NCBI GenBank assembly: GCA_003640385.1
Contig: RCAB01000096.1
Location: 1 to 64,000, forward strand
Reading direction: 5' to 3'
Length of the DNA stretch: 64,000 nt
From: Setaria digitata
Lineage: Eukaryota; Nematoda; Chromadorea; Rhabditida; Setariidae
The notes under the pieces are model-generated. The model worked only from the letters and a program-made list of their open reading frames with translations, made no database searches and was not told the origin of the DNA. Every line of letters starts with the position of its first letter. Position 1 is the first letter of the stretch. Shown piece after piece: positions 51,181 through 64,000 of this stretch. Both the position numbers and the translations under genes were made by a program.

Positions 51181-54100
51181 TCGGATTTTTAAACTTTTGA
51201 AATTTTAGTGTGACTAGTCGATGGGAAATTTACGAAACAGTTTTAAAAAAACGAAGAATAATAATATAAATATTTTCTAAATCCTGACATAGTTTTTCAT
51301 AATTCCCTCCTGACACTTCTTTCACTCCTTAAATATGCAAGAAAAAAATGATTTAACATTAGGGTCCGCTAAATTGACAACGAATTTGAGGACGTCATCC
51401 GATGCTGTCTCGAGAAAGTCAATGAAACTTTCCACTTGGATTGCTGATGCTGTCTTCCGTGCTGCCGTTTTCAACCATTCGTGTTTAGCGTGCTTCGTTG
51501 CCCAATCCTTGAATGGGCTCAAAATTAAAACTTGCAACAAAGCACTGATAAGGAAAAAAGGAAGAAGGAGTGAAAGGAAAATTCATTATTATCAATTTTA
51601 ATTGCTTACCAGCAAAGCAGGTTTAACTGAATCCGACTTTTCAAAGTGTTTCTTGAGAATTTCGATCGCTTCACTCAGTTGTGGTGTTAATTCAAACTGC
51701 GTAGTGGTACTTGCCTCATTCGTGTCGTATGAACCTTCTGAATCCGAAGATGAACTGCTGCTACAAATAATAATCTTTACTATCTTATGCATACGGTATC
51801 AATGACTAAGAATCTAATTTTCAAATATCCTTTTTTAGTTTCAATATTTTTTAAATTACATAAATACTGTTCAATGTTACGGTCCATATTACCTCTCTTC
51901 AAAAATGATTGGCTTGCTAGTGTCATAGGTCGGAGGTGACATCCTTGGTAGCGAGTTTTGCATAGATTGCGTTGTTCGAGAAAGTGGGGCTGCTCGTCCG
52001 TTTGAATACGTTCGTAAAGCTCGCATTTCCGAACGTAAGGGTGTCAGGCGATCAGCTATTTCAGCTTCCTAAAAGCTTTTATTGTTTATGTGAGTGGGCT
52101 TTCTTATTTTTGCATAATTAACTTGAAAACAGTTGGAACGACCAATCATCCTTAGAATGCTAATTTATTTATTTAAAACTGAAGTCTTGATTTCATCAAG
52201 TTTCAAATGAGCGAACTTCATCAGGTGACTGCGGCACAGTCTCTCCGGGAATGTATTTGCTAATCTTAGGTCGCGGTATTCGAGCTGGAACTGGTTCCGG
52301 GACCTTCGATAATGGAATTTGTGACGGTATGATATCCTTTTTGAGGTTAACCTTTTCTTTCAAGGCACCTTTTGTTGTTTGAGGCGTTGAGGGTGTTGAA
52401 CTACCCTGAAACGATACATTTTGAACGAGAACGAAAGTAAAATAGTAAACAGTAAGTTGTGCTTATTATTATTCTCACTAAATTATCCAAACATTTTCCG
52501 TCGCTGCATACCAAACAATAAAGAATCCAAATATTACTAGTTCTCATACTTGGCTGTCTATTCTATTCAGTTCTAAGGTATATCTTGATTCATTGTAAAC
52601 AGCTACTCAACTTTTCTCAATAGTGACTCAAAAGTTGACAGCTTAAATTATGTGTAAGAAATATAAACAATTTAATCTGAAGTTATTGAGCAGCATTGAT
52701 TGAGTTTCAAAAATTTCCCCTTAATGATTAGAAGAAACTTTCTGATTCAGCTAGACATTCAATATATCTAGATTTTGCTTTGAGGTAAGAATTGAACTAC
52801 CTGTGTTTTATGCTGGTCCAAGATGTATTGTAGAGAGTCGCCTTTTTGAGTGGTTGCTCGACAGGATTTGGTTATTGCAGCACCACGAATGAAACTGATT
52901 GGTTGAGATTTCTCAGTTAACATTTTCTTAACTACGACCGCACGTGCGTGACCCAGTAGACGAGATGCTTTCGGCTCAATGACCTCTTCATTTGTATTTT
53001 TAATGTCTAAATTGTCTGTAACACGTTGTTCTAGGGACAACTGCTCCGCAGACTTGGAACTCTCGAAATCAATATCTTCAGGATCCGTTAGTGTTTCTTC
53101 TACCACACAAATCTTTAACAATCGAATAAATTAATCTGTTGAAAATTTTTAAAATCCAATTCAAGAAATCAGAAAGAAAGTTTTCTGAAACAGTTCATTA
53201 CCATAATAAAAGATTCAAATCTGAAATAATCCTGTAAAAAAATCTTACTGTATCTTCATCGTCACTATCAGATCGCAATTCTTCCCGTAAATTTTTCTTG
53301 TTGTCATGAGATTCTGAAGTTATATCAAGTACTTCGATTATGTCATCCTCGTTACCAACAGCTGCATCCTTTCTATCTCTCGACGGAATTAGCCATAATG
53401 ATTCTGCTATTTCCGTATCATTAATTATTCGCGGCTCGCTTTGCTCAAGTTCTGCAATTTTCCAGATTACTCATTAATTAACTAACATGCTGAAATTATT
53501 TTTTGGACCATCTGGCGCTACTGTCTTTTGGTGTAACTTTTGGTTCTATGCATCTCTCATAGCTGCTTATTAGTACTCTCCTTCAACTTCTTTATTAGAC
53601 AGGTAGAATGAATTGAAATAAATGGCGCTTAACAGAACAGCAAAAGCTAACAATGTATTGCTCTTTATTATTATTATTAACTGAAATTTTTTTGCGATTT
53701 GTTCAGCAATTTTGAATAAATCGATTAGCAGAAATTCTCATCTCATTTCAAATTTCACGTTATCAAGGCGTGAGAGCAGAGGAAATAAACTAAGACAAAC
53801 CGAACTCTGTCTGCAGTGCAACAGTACTACAACAGAGTTTTTCCTTTGTATCACTTAATTCGAAATCCATTTCCGTGGAAGCATCAACAACTTTACGCAC
53901 CATCAAATCATCGCAAACTGTGCAAAAATCTCTTCGAATAGTCTGTGGAGCATCATCACCTCGATTCATCATGTGTATCGGTGATGTCGATACACATATC
54001 GTCCTGTAACTTACTGTACCATACATTCCGTCTAGAAAACTCATCTAGTGTTAGATTAAGACAGTTGAAACGTTACTTTCAGGGCACAATATATAACTTT

Positions 54101-57100
54101 GTTAGTAGGTTATAGGGATCAGGAAACAGGTCGAGACTCAACAAAATCAAGCAGCAAAAATCTTTCAACCTGCCGGTATAGGGAAAAAAGTGAACTACCT
54201 GGTCCCGATATGTTCAGTTTGAATGGGACGTGAATGGGAAGTGACTGGAGCAGTCATCGAGGAGGAATCTCTGAGCAGAGGAATCGTTTGTTTGCTTCCG
54301 GTTCCCGAGTCAACCAATTCGACACCGTCCGTCATACTTGAAAAATCACACATCACAGAAGGCGCATCACTCCCACAACCGTAATCTGTTTGTATAGAAC
54401 TTCAAAAATATCTATTTTGCAAAGGAGAACAGAATTTTTTGACTTATCAGTGGAATAATAATTTTATGCAACTACCGAATTCTGAATTCCGAATTCTCTT
54501 CCGGCATTCCTGTTCTTCCTGTTCCTTTTCCCACCTTCTTTTTGGCTATTCACTTTTTCCCAAGTGTCTTACAGTAGCTAAACGCAATACCAAACGAAAT
54601 GATTGTTAGACACCAAGCAAAAACTTTTAAGAATTTGATTAGTTAGTCAAATAGATTTAAATATTTGTAAGTGCCTTTTCAACTTACTGTCAGTAATTGA
54701 TGATCCATTATAGCATTCAGAATGAGATGATCCAAGAGCTAGAAGCTCTTGACTCGATGAATTAGTCGCATCATTTCGATACGAAGTTGGGAACTCATCG
54801 GTGGCAATTCCAATTGAGTAGAGCTGTGGTTGAGGAACAGGTGAAATGGCAATATCGTTATACCAGTGCATTTGGACTTGATCAGATAGCGAAACACTTG
54901 TCCTCTAGAAATTTCTCTCCTCTTAGTTTTTTGAAAACAATCAAATAAGAAAGAAAAAGAGATGTATGTAATGTGAAGTGTCAACGATTGCTTTGTGAGA
55001 GTGAAATAACGACATTTTTTTGGCTATAGCTTTACAAATTTTGCATTAAATAGGTAGAGAAAGAGATAAATTTGACACAAATTAATAATTTATTTAAATT
55101 AATTAAATTTAAATTATCATTATGTAAGTATACGGTCACGAAGAAAGAAAAAACTTATTTTCCGATGATATGTGAAATACAAAGCAGCAGAATAATTAAT
55201 GAGGGATAATTAGACGAAATAAGGAATCGAAATTCGAATGTTCAAAATAGCAACCTTATTGTCAACTCTGACAAGCAATGGGTCACTAGCAGTTTCTTTC
55301 CTTTCTACCTTTGTCGTTTCGGTTGTGGCATCCGCAAGTATTTTAAACGAACTTCCAACAGCTTTGTCCACAAGAACTGACTCTTTTCTCTTCTTCCTTA
55401 GCTCCTCTATTGCTTTACTTTTCATTTCATCGGTTACTTCTTGTAATCTGAATTATAACCTGTGATGACAATATCAGAATTAAATTTAATCATTCATATC
55501 AGTATACTGATTAAGCGAACTATACAGGATTATTACACCTGTTCCTTCTTGAAAGATTTGGCAATATCGAATTAGAATTATTACGTATTAGAGTTAATTA
55601 AAAGTATCTAGTAAGAGTCACACATATTTTGAGATAATTTATCAAGTTATCAGCACTGCAAACGAAAACTGATACACGAAAGGAAAGAACCTGCGTGATA
55701 AATTATAAAGTTGCTTTTGAAGGTTGTTGCACTTCAAGCAAACTCTATTGGCATTGATATCTTTATCGATAACGTTTGAATTAACTGCTAATGCATCGCC
55801 ATTCATTGATTGTTCGAAGTTATTCTCTATAGAGCTGCAAAAAAAAAAGACTTTTTAGACTTTTTGTTGTTTTAGATCGCCAGAAAATACTGTGAAGTGA
55901 CATGGTAAAGTATAAAAATTTAAGAAAAAAAAAGATCAAGTCGAATCGAAGACAATTTAATTTCAAACTATTGCTTCATCTTAATTAAATATAACGATAT
56001 TTAAGAGGGTCGATGAAATTGTTGATGACGTAAAACACAATATTTATAATCTGTAACAGCTTAATCCTAATCTGTGCACTTAATTAATTGCAAGAAAATT
56101 CCTACTCATTTGTAGTATTTCTTATGTTTGTTCTTTTATCGCTGAAATTCCATGGATTTGAATTTTCAGTTTTCGGTAGAAAATTTAACGGTAAATGCGG
56201 CGGTGAGCTTCGTTCACGTCTTAATCTTTCCTACAATTTCCAACAGATTTTATTTGTGAACAGATGGCATCAACTAAATGCAAGTAATGCAAGAATTAAT
56301 GATGTTGACATAACCGTGGATTAATTTAGTAAGCAAATATTTAATAATATATTATCAAAATTAGTCATTTTTAAATAGTTCTCTTTAACCGCATTTTATT
56401 TGAAATTTTAGGACTAATTTCGAATATATATTCAAAAAGAAAAACAAGGTGATTATTAGACTAACTGAAAAAAGTGAACAATTTCTTGGATAAGGTATGG
56501 GTGGAATGGTTTTCGGTTTAGGATCAGGTCTGAAGGTATTAGCATCAGCTTTTCGACGTTTCATACTAGCGAACCCGTCAGCATCTACAGCACTGGATGA
56601 TCGCTCTACATTTGAACGTATCCTCCACTGCGGTTGGTGTACTGATTCAGTATCACTTGGGTACTGATTGTAGGATGAAGCAAGAGTGAATGAACGTCGA
56701 GGCATGTCAGGTGTTCGACTACCCAAATAATGAGCTTTACCTTGTTCGTACAAAGAACGACTATATTCCGACTGGAAAAAGAATGATGAGACGTTTAAAA
56801 CTGTCCTAATTTTTTACAGTTAGAAATACTGCACCGATTTCGAAAGTAAATTAAAAAGAATAAATTCTCGATATGACCCTGTTACTCTTTTGCTAGATTC
56901 AAACAAGAACTTTAAATGGAATATTTTAGAAAGCATTTCTTTTTAGTTTTATTTTCTTATTCAAATCTGTCAAGAGGAACAAACGAACTTCGTGGGATGA
57001 ATTGAAATCAAAACTTCGATTTCCAGCATTCTTAATGTCCTCAATTCGATAGCCATTCGCTGTGAATAAAGTTTTCTTCAAACTATCGTTAATTTCATCA

Positions 57101-60100
57101 TTCTGGTGTTTTGACTTAATTTCCGACATCGTTCTTCCCAAAGCAGTATGATAACCTACAAAAAGGTTTTCTTTCTCTTGTCTTCCACAATGTCATGGGA
57201 AATGTTTTGGAGAAAATGTAAAAGATACGGTTTTCACAGCTTGAGAATGCATTCACATGGACTTCTTATTTTCTCGAGAAAAAAAAAATTGAAATGTAAA
57301 GTTTTGCTTTTTAGTCTAAATTATCATGTATTAGCAAACAGTAGAAGCAAAAATTTAAATTAACTGTTTATTTTTGAAGCATTTTTAATCGTTTATGGTA
57401 ATCATAACTGAAGGTAAGAAATAAAGTAATTCGAGAATGAGGAAAAGACACATATAAAGCGATAGTCTGCTACTGTGTGAACCGTTAGTTCGACAGTTGA
57501 GGTGCGGTATGAATAAAGACGAATAAATTCAATTTGTAAGGCAGTATGGGAAATTAAAATGAAATGGGTGAGTATGAGGCCGAATTATTGTTGTTGGAAT
57601 GATATCGACCTTGCATTTTGCTTTACATTTTGGCAAGGCAATAAAATCAATTCATTTAAAAAAAAATCAGAAATGCATCCTTTTGAATTATTATTTCTTT
57701 TAGCAATATGCATATAAGTGCCATGTGGTTCAACTTTAGATTGCTAGATTGTTCAATTTTAGGATTCGTTTAATAAACTTAAAAAGAAAGAAAAAAGTCC
57801 TCAATTTCCTATCTATCAGGACATATTGAATATACGGTGACAGTTAATTAATCAAATTCATTAAATTATACTGAAACACAAAGAATGCTTCATGGTTGTG
57901 ATGTATCAGTTAGAGGTAAAATTAAAAATAGTATAAGTTACCATATTGTTGTGTTTCAGGCACAAATAGGGATTTTCTGGATGGCGATCTCGAATCTGGA
58001 ATGCAACTTCTTAAAGATTTTGGGGAATAACCAAATGCAACTATTAAACTTAAATTGCTTTACATATAATTTTGTAGCTGATGAATAAGTGATAGAGAGA
58101 AATCATTTTGTAAGACGCATAAATTAATCTAAAATTCAATTCTAATTTACTTCAGTTTGATCAAGAACAGACCATTATGAGAACTGATCATTACTTCTGG
58201 TCGGTTGATATGTTTTCGCTTCATTGCCTCACCTGATGTTTCTGCTGGAAATTTTAGCATTTTTTAAAACTGCGAATAATGAACTTTTGATTCAAAAATT
58301 TCAAACCATTCCTGCCATGTTGACCATCAAATAATATATTTGATTATCTATTCGTCACGATAAGATTTGAAGATTCAATGATAATAAATTTAAAAAAATT
58401 TTTCATAAACGATGCAAGCATCTGATAGATTGTTTAGGTCGAAAGTTTATGAATGAATCACGGATATTACTCATTCTACTAGCTTATGTTATTTTCCCAA
58501 ATGATTCTTTATTTTACTTGATTTTCTGCTGAATTACTTTTTAGTTAAGAAAAGGTTAGTTAGTAGTTAGAGTTTCCAATTAAATTCATTTCATTTTTTC
58601 CAGGTTCAATTTTGTCCTGTCCATATACTGTTGTTAAAAAGACCTATTTTGAGCTGCTGCTCACAATTCAGATTTATTTTTGCAAGATTTATGGATAGGA
58701 AGCCAATTCTAATCTGTTCATTTTAATTCTAGCTGGCCGGAAAAATTTTCATTTAAACAAATCAAGAATCCTTCAATGTTTCTTGAGCTTTCATTTTTGC
58801 CTTTAAACCTTTTAATTTTTGGAAAACTTGGAACATAATAGAAAAATCAAAATCAATTTTCGAAGAGACGTTACTTATTTTCCTTAATTCCTTCAACAAA
58901 ATATTGTAAGACTCTTGCCTGTATTATATTTTGCAGTACATATATAAGAAACGAATGCATCAAGTATCTCTTAAAGTTTTCCCATAAATTTTTCAATGAA
59001 AAAGTTACAGTATGAAATACTTTCGGTTCTTAACATTTTAATTGAAAAACCAAACTTGAAATTGACTTATTGGCAAAGGGTGTACTAATTATACACGAAA
59101 TTGTTATAGATTAAACAGAAATAAAGATGTGACATTATTAGAATTTACAATATTTTCTATTTATGCCACTGGGAAATTCAAGTTCGAAATAGAAGTGCCA
59201 ATAGATGGTATAATTAATTATAGTAGAAAAGAAAGGAAAGGAAAGGTATCATACGAACACTTTTGCTTAACAAAATGAAGGATCTCAAGATCGAACAATC
59301 TATGAATCAATTAAAAGTTTCAGAGGGTAGCAGAATTTTTTCTTCAACATCAGCTAACAGAGCTAGAATCTTGCTTTACTATTTCTTAAATAAACGATTT
59401 CAATTGTGAGCCCAATCAGTCTTAGAAACCTTTCAATTGGAATTGAAGGATTCAGAAAACTAACACATTCTTGGTGGTAACGATTGGCTATAAATTTGGG
59501 CTGTATCATAATCTGATAAGTAACCGTTGTTTCGTTTATTTTTCTGAGCACTGCTCAGCTGATTTCTCGATGTTGATTCTGAATTACCTTTCCGCAAATT
59601 TAACGCTTCCTCAAAATCACTTACTACGTTTTCCAGAGAGTCACTGAAAAATTTAGATGGTATAGCAAAATAATTGAATCCCTCTATACAGAATTAGATC
59701 TAAATAGCCTTAAGATTCTAGCTATGTTTTTTGTTCTTTGATTGTTCAACTAGTGGATATCTATTTCGCCAAGAAGATATGTCGCTGATCAATTCTTCTG
59801 ACATGATAAGACAGGTGATCTGACGACAAGCTCTGTCTAGCAGCTATCAATCTGAATTATTAAAACTAACAATATCTATGTTAAGGCTGCAACTACTCTT
59901 TTCGTTACATAGACTGATATATTGAACTGATTTTTAATTTTCAGCATACTGCTGCAGTGATGGTCTCAAAAAGTTTTCCACTGCACTCATTATCAGAGAT
60001 TTTGGAAAAAGAAAACTCTTGTAATCCAATGAGAAATAATTTGTTTCACCAGAACTTACCAGGTTCTCCTAGTAATCCTATTTTGTCTGAAAAAAACTAA

Positions 60101-60713
60101 CCTGAAAATAGAGTCTAACGGACTGAATGGAACTCTTTTAATTGTTTGACTCGTCGTTGAACATTCATTTACAGTAGTGCTATCTTCAGCACTAATCTTG
60201 TTGAAGGAATTTCTTTCTGAGCCATTTCTATCATGCTACAAGAATTAAATACATATTTATGAAGATAGTGACTAACTAAATCTTACCCTTAACTTATCCT
60301 AGTTACTTTCAACAGCATTATTTAGATTGAACATGAATCAAGCTCCTTCTTTCTCTCCACTTTCTTAATTTGTACAAAAATTTACTTTTCAGTTTTTCTT
60401 TTTTCGAAATTATATATTACACATGCATAAAAAAGTTTAACATATATAGCATAGGAGGAAAACATAGCACTTAAAAAACACATATATGCTTCAGGTGTTT
60501 GTCTACCGACTCCAACACGACAAGCAGCAGAAGCTTCTGTATCTATCAACTTGTAAGTAAAATATGTACCAGAATTGTCGCAGTGTTAGTTTCATTGGCA
60601 ACATTTTCCACGAAATCAACGAATCCAAGATCGATGTGAAATCCATACGGACAGCAACTACATTTCGAGACTCTCGTCTGTTCAGTATGTCCATTTACGC
60701 TTGTACTAGTCAT
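49757..60713 (-). CDS. vab-19: KANK / VAB-19 family: KN motif and ankyrin-repeat protein
   Basis: More than 20 exons read on the minus strand, roughly 1,200 residues. KANK proteins act at cell-matrix adhesions, binding talin through the N-terminal KN motif and restraining actin dynamics; C. elegans VAB-19 works at epidermal attachments. Seen here: start ATG at 60713; KN motif [18 protein letters not shown] about 20 residues in; a long low-complexity middle part; a charged predicted coiled coil with [10 protein letters not shown] (about 55400); a Ser/Asp stretch [10 protein letters not shown] (51760); and the helical segment before the repeats. Five ankyrin units follow: [66 protein letters not shown] and [26 protein letters not shown]. 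The last exon ends at the stop at 49757. Some middle exons (59400-56770) have unverified junctions. An exon near 61500-61430 could be a non-coding or alternative 5' exon. Confidence 0.95.
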
Positions 60714-63700
60714 TTCCACTCTTCCAAATATTTGATTTCGTTCTAGCAGTAGCTTGATAACCACTTGAAATCCATTAAATCATTAATATCCACCTGAATC
60801 TTCTCTAGATTATTGTGTTGATCGAAAGAAACTCAGCAGAAATCAATGAAACCAAGATCCATATTATATTTTTAAGGCAATTTTGACGTAATTAAACTGA
60901 TCAAATAAAATATTAACAAGTACCAGAAGGAAAATTGGATTCGATGAACTGATATTATTATTCAACACGATTAGATAGTGAAGTAAGCAGTTGTAAATAT
61001 ATTTCTGCAAATGAATGAATCAGTATTTTTAAAGGGTTTTAAAATTAAAATCTAATTTTATTCAATTTTTGCGAATTTTAATTTTTGCACACGAAATGTA
61101 TAAGAGGCAAAGACTTGGAAATAAATTGAGCAAAACTAGTCAGCATGACAGTGAGTTGAATACTGTTCTCCTTCCGTTGATGCGACAATTTTTCTTTTCT
61201 TTTTTTTTGCGGTGACAAAGGAATAGTTTATTTGTTTTTCATGGAAGTCTAATATTTATTCCAACAGTGCAATTATTGCATTTTTTTTTAATTTCTTAAC
61301 CACTACAGAACGTTGAAAGACGCATTTAAAACTCAACAAAGTGTCACCTCTATCATGCTGATATTCAGAATAGCGAATTAGAGATTAGTTGGTAAAAAGT
61401 AGAGGAAAAGATTGAGAAGTAATTGTTGCTTACCACTTTTCGTCTTCGATCATTCTTTGATGTACAGATGGAACCAGGCGTCTTGTAACACAAATAAAGC
61501 AGAAACTTTTTCAGTAAAGTCACACTGAAAGACTGAAACAGGAATTTCAAAAAGTTCTATGGTTTGTTCAGATAATAATTATCGATCTTTAATTTGATAC
61601 ACAGTACGTACATTATTCGATTATCAACAAATGATATGTGATACACGAATCGATGCTTGACGAGGTTGAAAAGAAAAATCCGGAAGATGAAAAGTATCAA
61701 TGGAAGTTTCTTTGTGATACTGAAGTCAAAATAGTGAAATTAGAAATATTGTAAAACAATAAACCGACTGGACAGTAACTTGTGAGAATTTCGTCATTTC
61801 AATCTAAAATAATACTGATTGAAAGTATTTTCAGTATTAATAAGCACAATAAGTAGTGAAAGAATGGTCACATCAGTATATATTCATTATAATGTTGTTT
61901 ATGTTATGCGTAGCCACAACTGTTTCTTTGCTGTCACACAGTGTAAAGTCGGACCGAGTGGATGATACGGGGATGATAATGATAATGATAGCTGTGGTGC
62001 TGCTGCTACGATGATTGACTTGTCCGATAGAAATCGGCCACAATAGACAGGAAACTTATGCATCAGCCTAGTAGTGCCATTGTCAGTGGTTATGGCTAGG
62101 CCATATTCACTTCGATCTTTGAAATTTGCTTATCACTATTACAGGTTTCATTTTTTTTTTTTTTATATATATTGCGCCACCAAACACATTTAAAAAATAC
62201 GAATTTAACTTTAAACTTAAAATTAGTTTAAAAAAGACTAAGAAAATGATCAAACTCCTCTTCCAGTAATTAAAATTCTCTTAAAAAATATTAGATATGA
62301 AATTTTAGAATTCTGAAATTTTCAAACAATCTTCCGAAAAGCTGCTTTCTCATATTGCGAAAATGCAGAAGGAACAGTGATTGTTGATTAATCTCTTTTC
62401 AGATAACAAATTAAACGAACAGTAAATAATTTTTTTCTTGGTTGAGTTCCTCTGACATGTAAGTCAATCAGTGATTAATGATAAAATTATTGCAAGTATT
62501 TCTGATAAAAGTTAACAATTTTTAAAAGTGAAAATGTCAGAGAGTGGAGGAGAATTGTTTTTAAGAGAAGTGCAACACTACGGCTTAGTTTTTTAGATAT
62601 TTTTGAAAAATAGTGCACTGACAGTAGCAAAACGATATACAATAGAAGTCATCCTATGAAATGCCATCATTCGCTTCAGCGCATGTTATTGTTATAGGTA
62701 TTTTTTGGCATGATGCTTGGAAGATTCACATGGTATGAAAATGAATGCAAAAGAATCCGTTTTAAAATTTAATTTTTTTTGTAAGCAATAAACTTGCCAA
62801 TCTTACTTATTTGCAGTATCTAATTGTCTTTACGGAATGATATTTAGATCATTTAAAATGAAAAAAAAAAAAAGCCAAGAAATGCTACCCTTGAATTTTT
62901 CTCATTCATTCTGGTAGGTTTTTTCCATTATATCGGCCATATAGTGACAGTTAAATTCCAATAAATTTAGCAAATGGACTTCCTTTACACACTCCATTTA
63001 ACAACTAAAAGAGTATTAAAATAACAGACATTTCCGAAGAATTTTTCAATTTAGCAGGTTATATGAAATAGAAATGGGAAATTTTGCATCACATGAAAAG
63101 ACAGCTAGAAACGAGTTTCCTTTTTTTTTAAAGAGCTTAGTTCCTTTTGCATGAGCACTTACTTCACCGCACGAATAAATCAAGATGAAATTCTGCTGAG
63201 GAAGAAAAACCGAGTATTTCTCACTGAAATATCAGCTTGCGCTGAAGTTTTCCTGCAAATTGTTAGCAGTTAATTGTTTTGTTCAATCCATAAAGGGATC
63301 GGATGGAACGGTTCTGCTACTAAATTAGGTTTTAAAAGCTGAAAAGCATAACTGTAAAATTTTGTTTTATGGATATAAATAAAAAATGAATAAATTTCAG
63401 CCACGAAAAATTATATAGAAGATATTTCATTCTTTCCTAAAATTTTACATTGGCGGTCGCTTAGCAGATGGATTAATAACAGTGTATTAAGATTTCGAAA
63501 ATTTTTTGTTCAACTAAACCAAACAAATGGAAGGAAATAATTATTTCTGAAAATTATTACCTTAGAAATCTGAGTTAAGCACAAAAGTGTGGACAAGATT
63601 GCAAGGACACTTGAAATATGCAATTGACATTACTGCGTGCTAATTTGAAGAAAATTTAAATAATTATGGAAAAAAGGAAAATAAAAACTACATAATTAGT

Positions 63701-64000
63701 ACGGACTTTAATCTACGAGAAGTAACGAATGCGTTATTAAGCTTGGAGATAAACAAATATGAAAGAGTGTATAGAATAAACACCTCCTGGGAAATCTCTA
63801 AATAATGGCAGCTAAAAGTCTGACAGTTCTCAAACTGGACAGGAAAAAAATTTTTAGAAAAAGTTCTTAAGCTGAGTACCTGTGAATTAGAGAAACACTG
63901 ATTTTTCTTCTGTGAAAATAACTTTTAACATTGAAGATCTTCTTTTCTATACTTCTGAACGAGCTTAACACATCTAGCAAATCATTTGCGCTTTCATACT
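60714..64000. other. Upstream region of KANK/VAB-19; no further gene supported
   Basis: AT-rich DNA with homopolymers. A minus-strand open segment near 61500-61430 ends in a good donor (GTAAGC) and may be an upstream exon of the KANK gene, but no ATG in the right frame links it. No other coding or RNA feature was supported to the end of the window. Confidence 0.45.

Overview
The window is nuclear DNA of a metazoan, most likely a spirurid or filarial-type nematode. It is about two-thirds A+T. Genes are split into many short exons separated by GT-AG introns, mostly of 50-400 bases. The recognisable proteins have worm counterparts: myosin VI, KANK/VAB-19 and the glutamate-cysteine ligase modifier subunit. 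The species assignment is inference; no ribosomal, mitochondrial or spliced-leader sequence was seen to fix it. No convincing tRNA, CRISPR array, transposon, viral or bacterial insert was found.

Layout. (1) 2998-13523, minus: a large gene of about 31 exons, unrecognised, with a helical ARM/HEAT-like appearance and a C-terminal CCHC zinc knuckle. (2) 14958-24246, minus: a complete myosin VI gene of about 28 exons. (3) 27021-29845, minus: an 8-exon gene for a Tim17-like membrane protein that resembles complex I subunit NDUFA11. (4) 31812-32745, plus: a small secreted cysteine-rich protein. (5) 34321-36162, plus: GCLM, the glutathione-synthesis modifier subunit. (6) 39136-40928, plus: a secreted thioredoxin-fold protein matching the N-terminal domain of selenoprotein P, with cysteine in place of selenocysteine. 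(7) about 43552-46978, plus: a Gln/Glu/Arg-rich protein ending in a cysteine-rich domain; its 5' end was not found. (8) 49757-60713, minus: a KANK/VAB-19 gene with the KN motif at the N-terminus and five ankyrin repeats at the C-terminus.

How the genes relate. There is no sign of an operon. Myosin VI and KANK are both actin or adhesion proteins. GCLM and the selenoprotein P-like gene are redox genes lying next to each other on the same strand, but nothing in the sequence shows joint regulation. Exon phases were checked base by base for the NDUFA11-like, GCLM, small cysteine-rich and selenoprotein P-like genes and for most of the Gln-rich gene; they all fit. Models for the longer genes were read exon by exon and have a few uncertain junctions.

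The assembly carries four single-N gaps (8986, 22774, 31436, 45510). Each lies between two near-identical copies of a 102-126 base segment. They look like overlapping contig ends that were joined with one N instead of being merged. All four fall in introns or intergenic DNA. The most interesting biological item is the cysteine-form selenoprotein P-like gene, which is scattered over short exons and easily missed.
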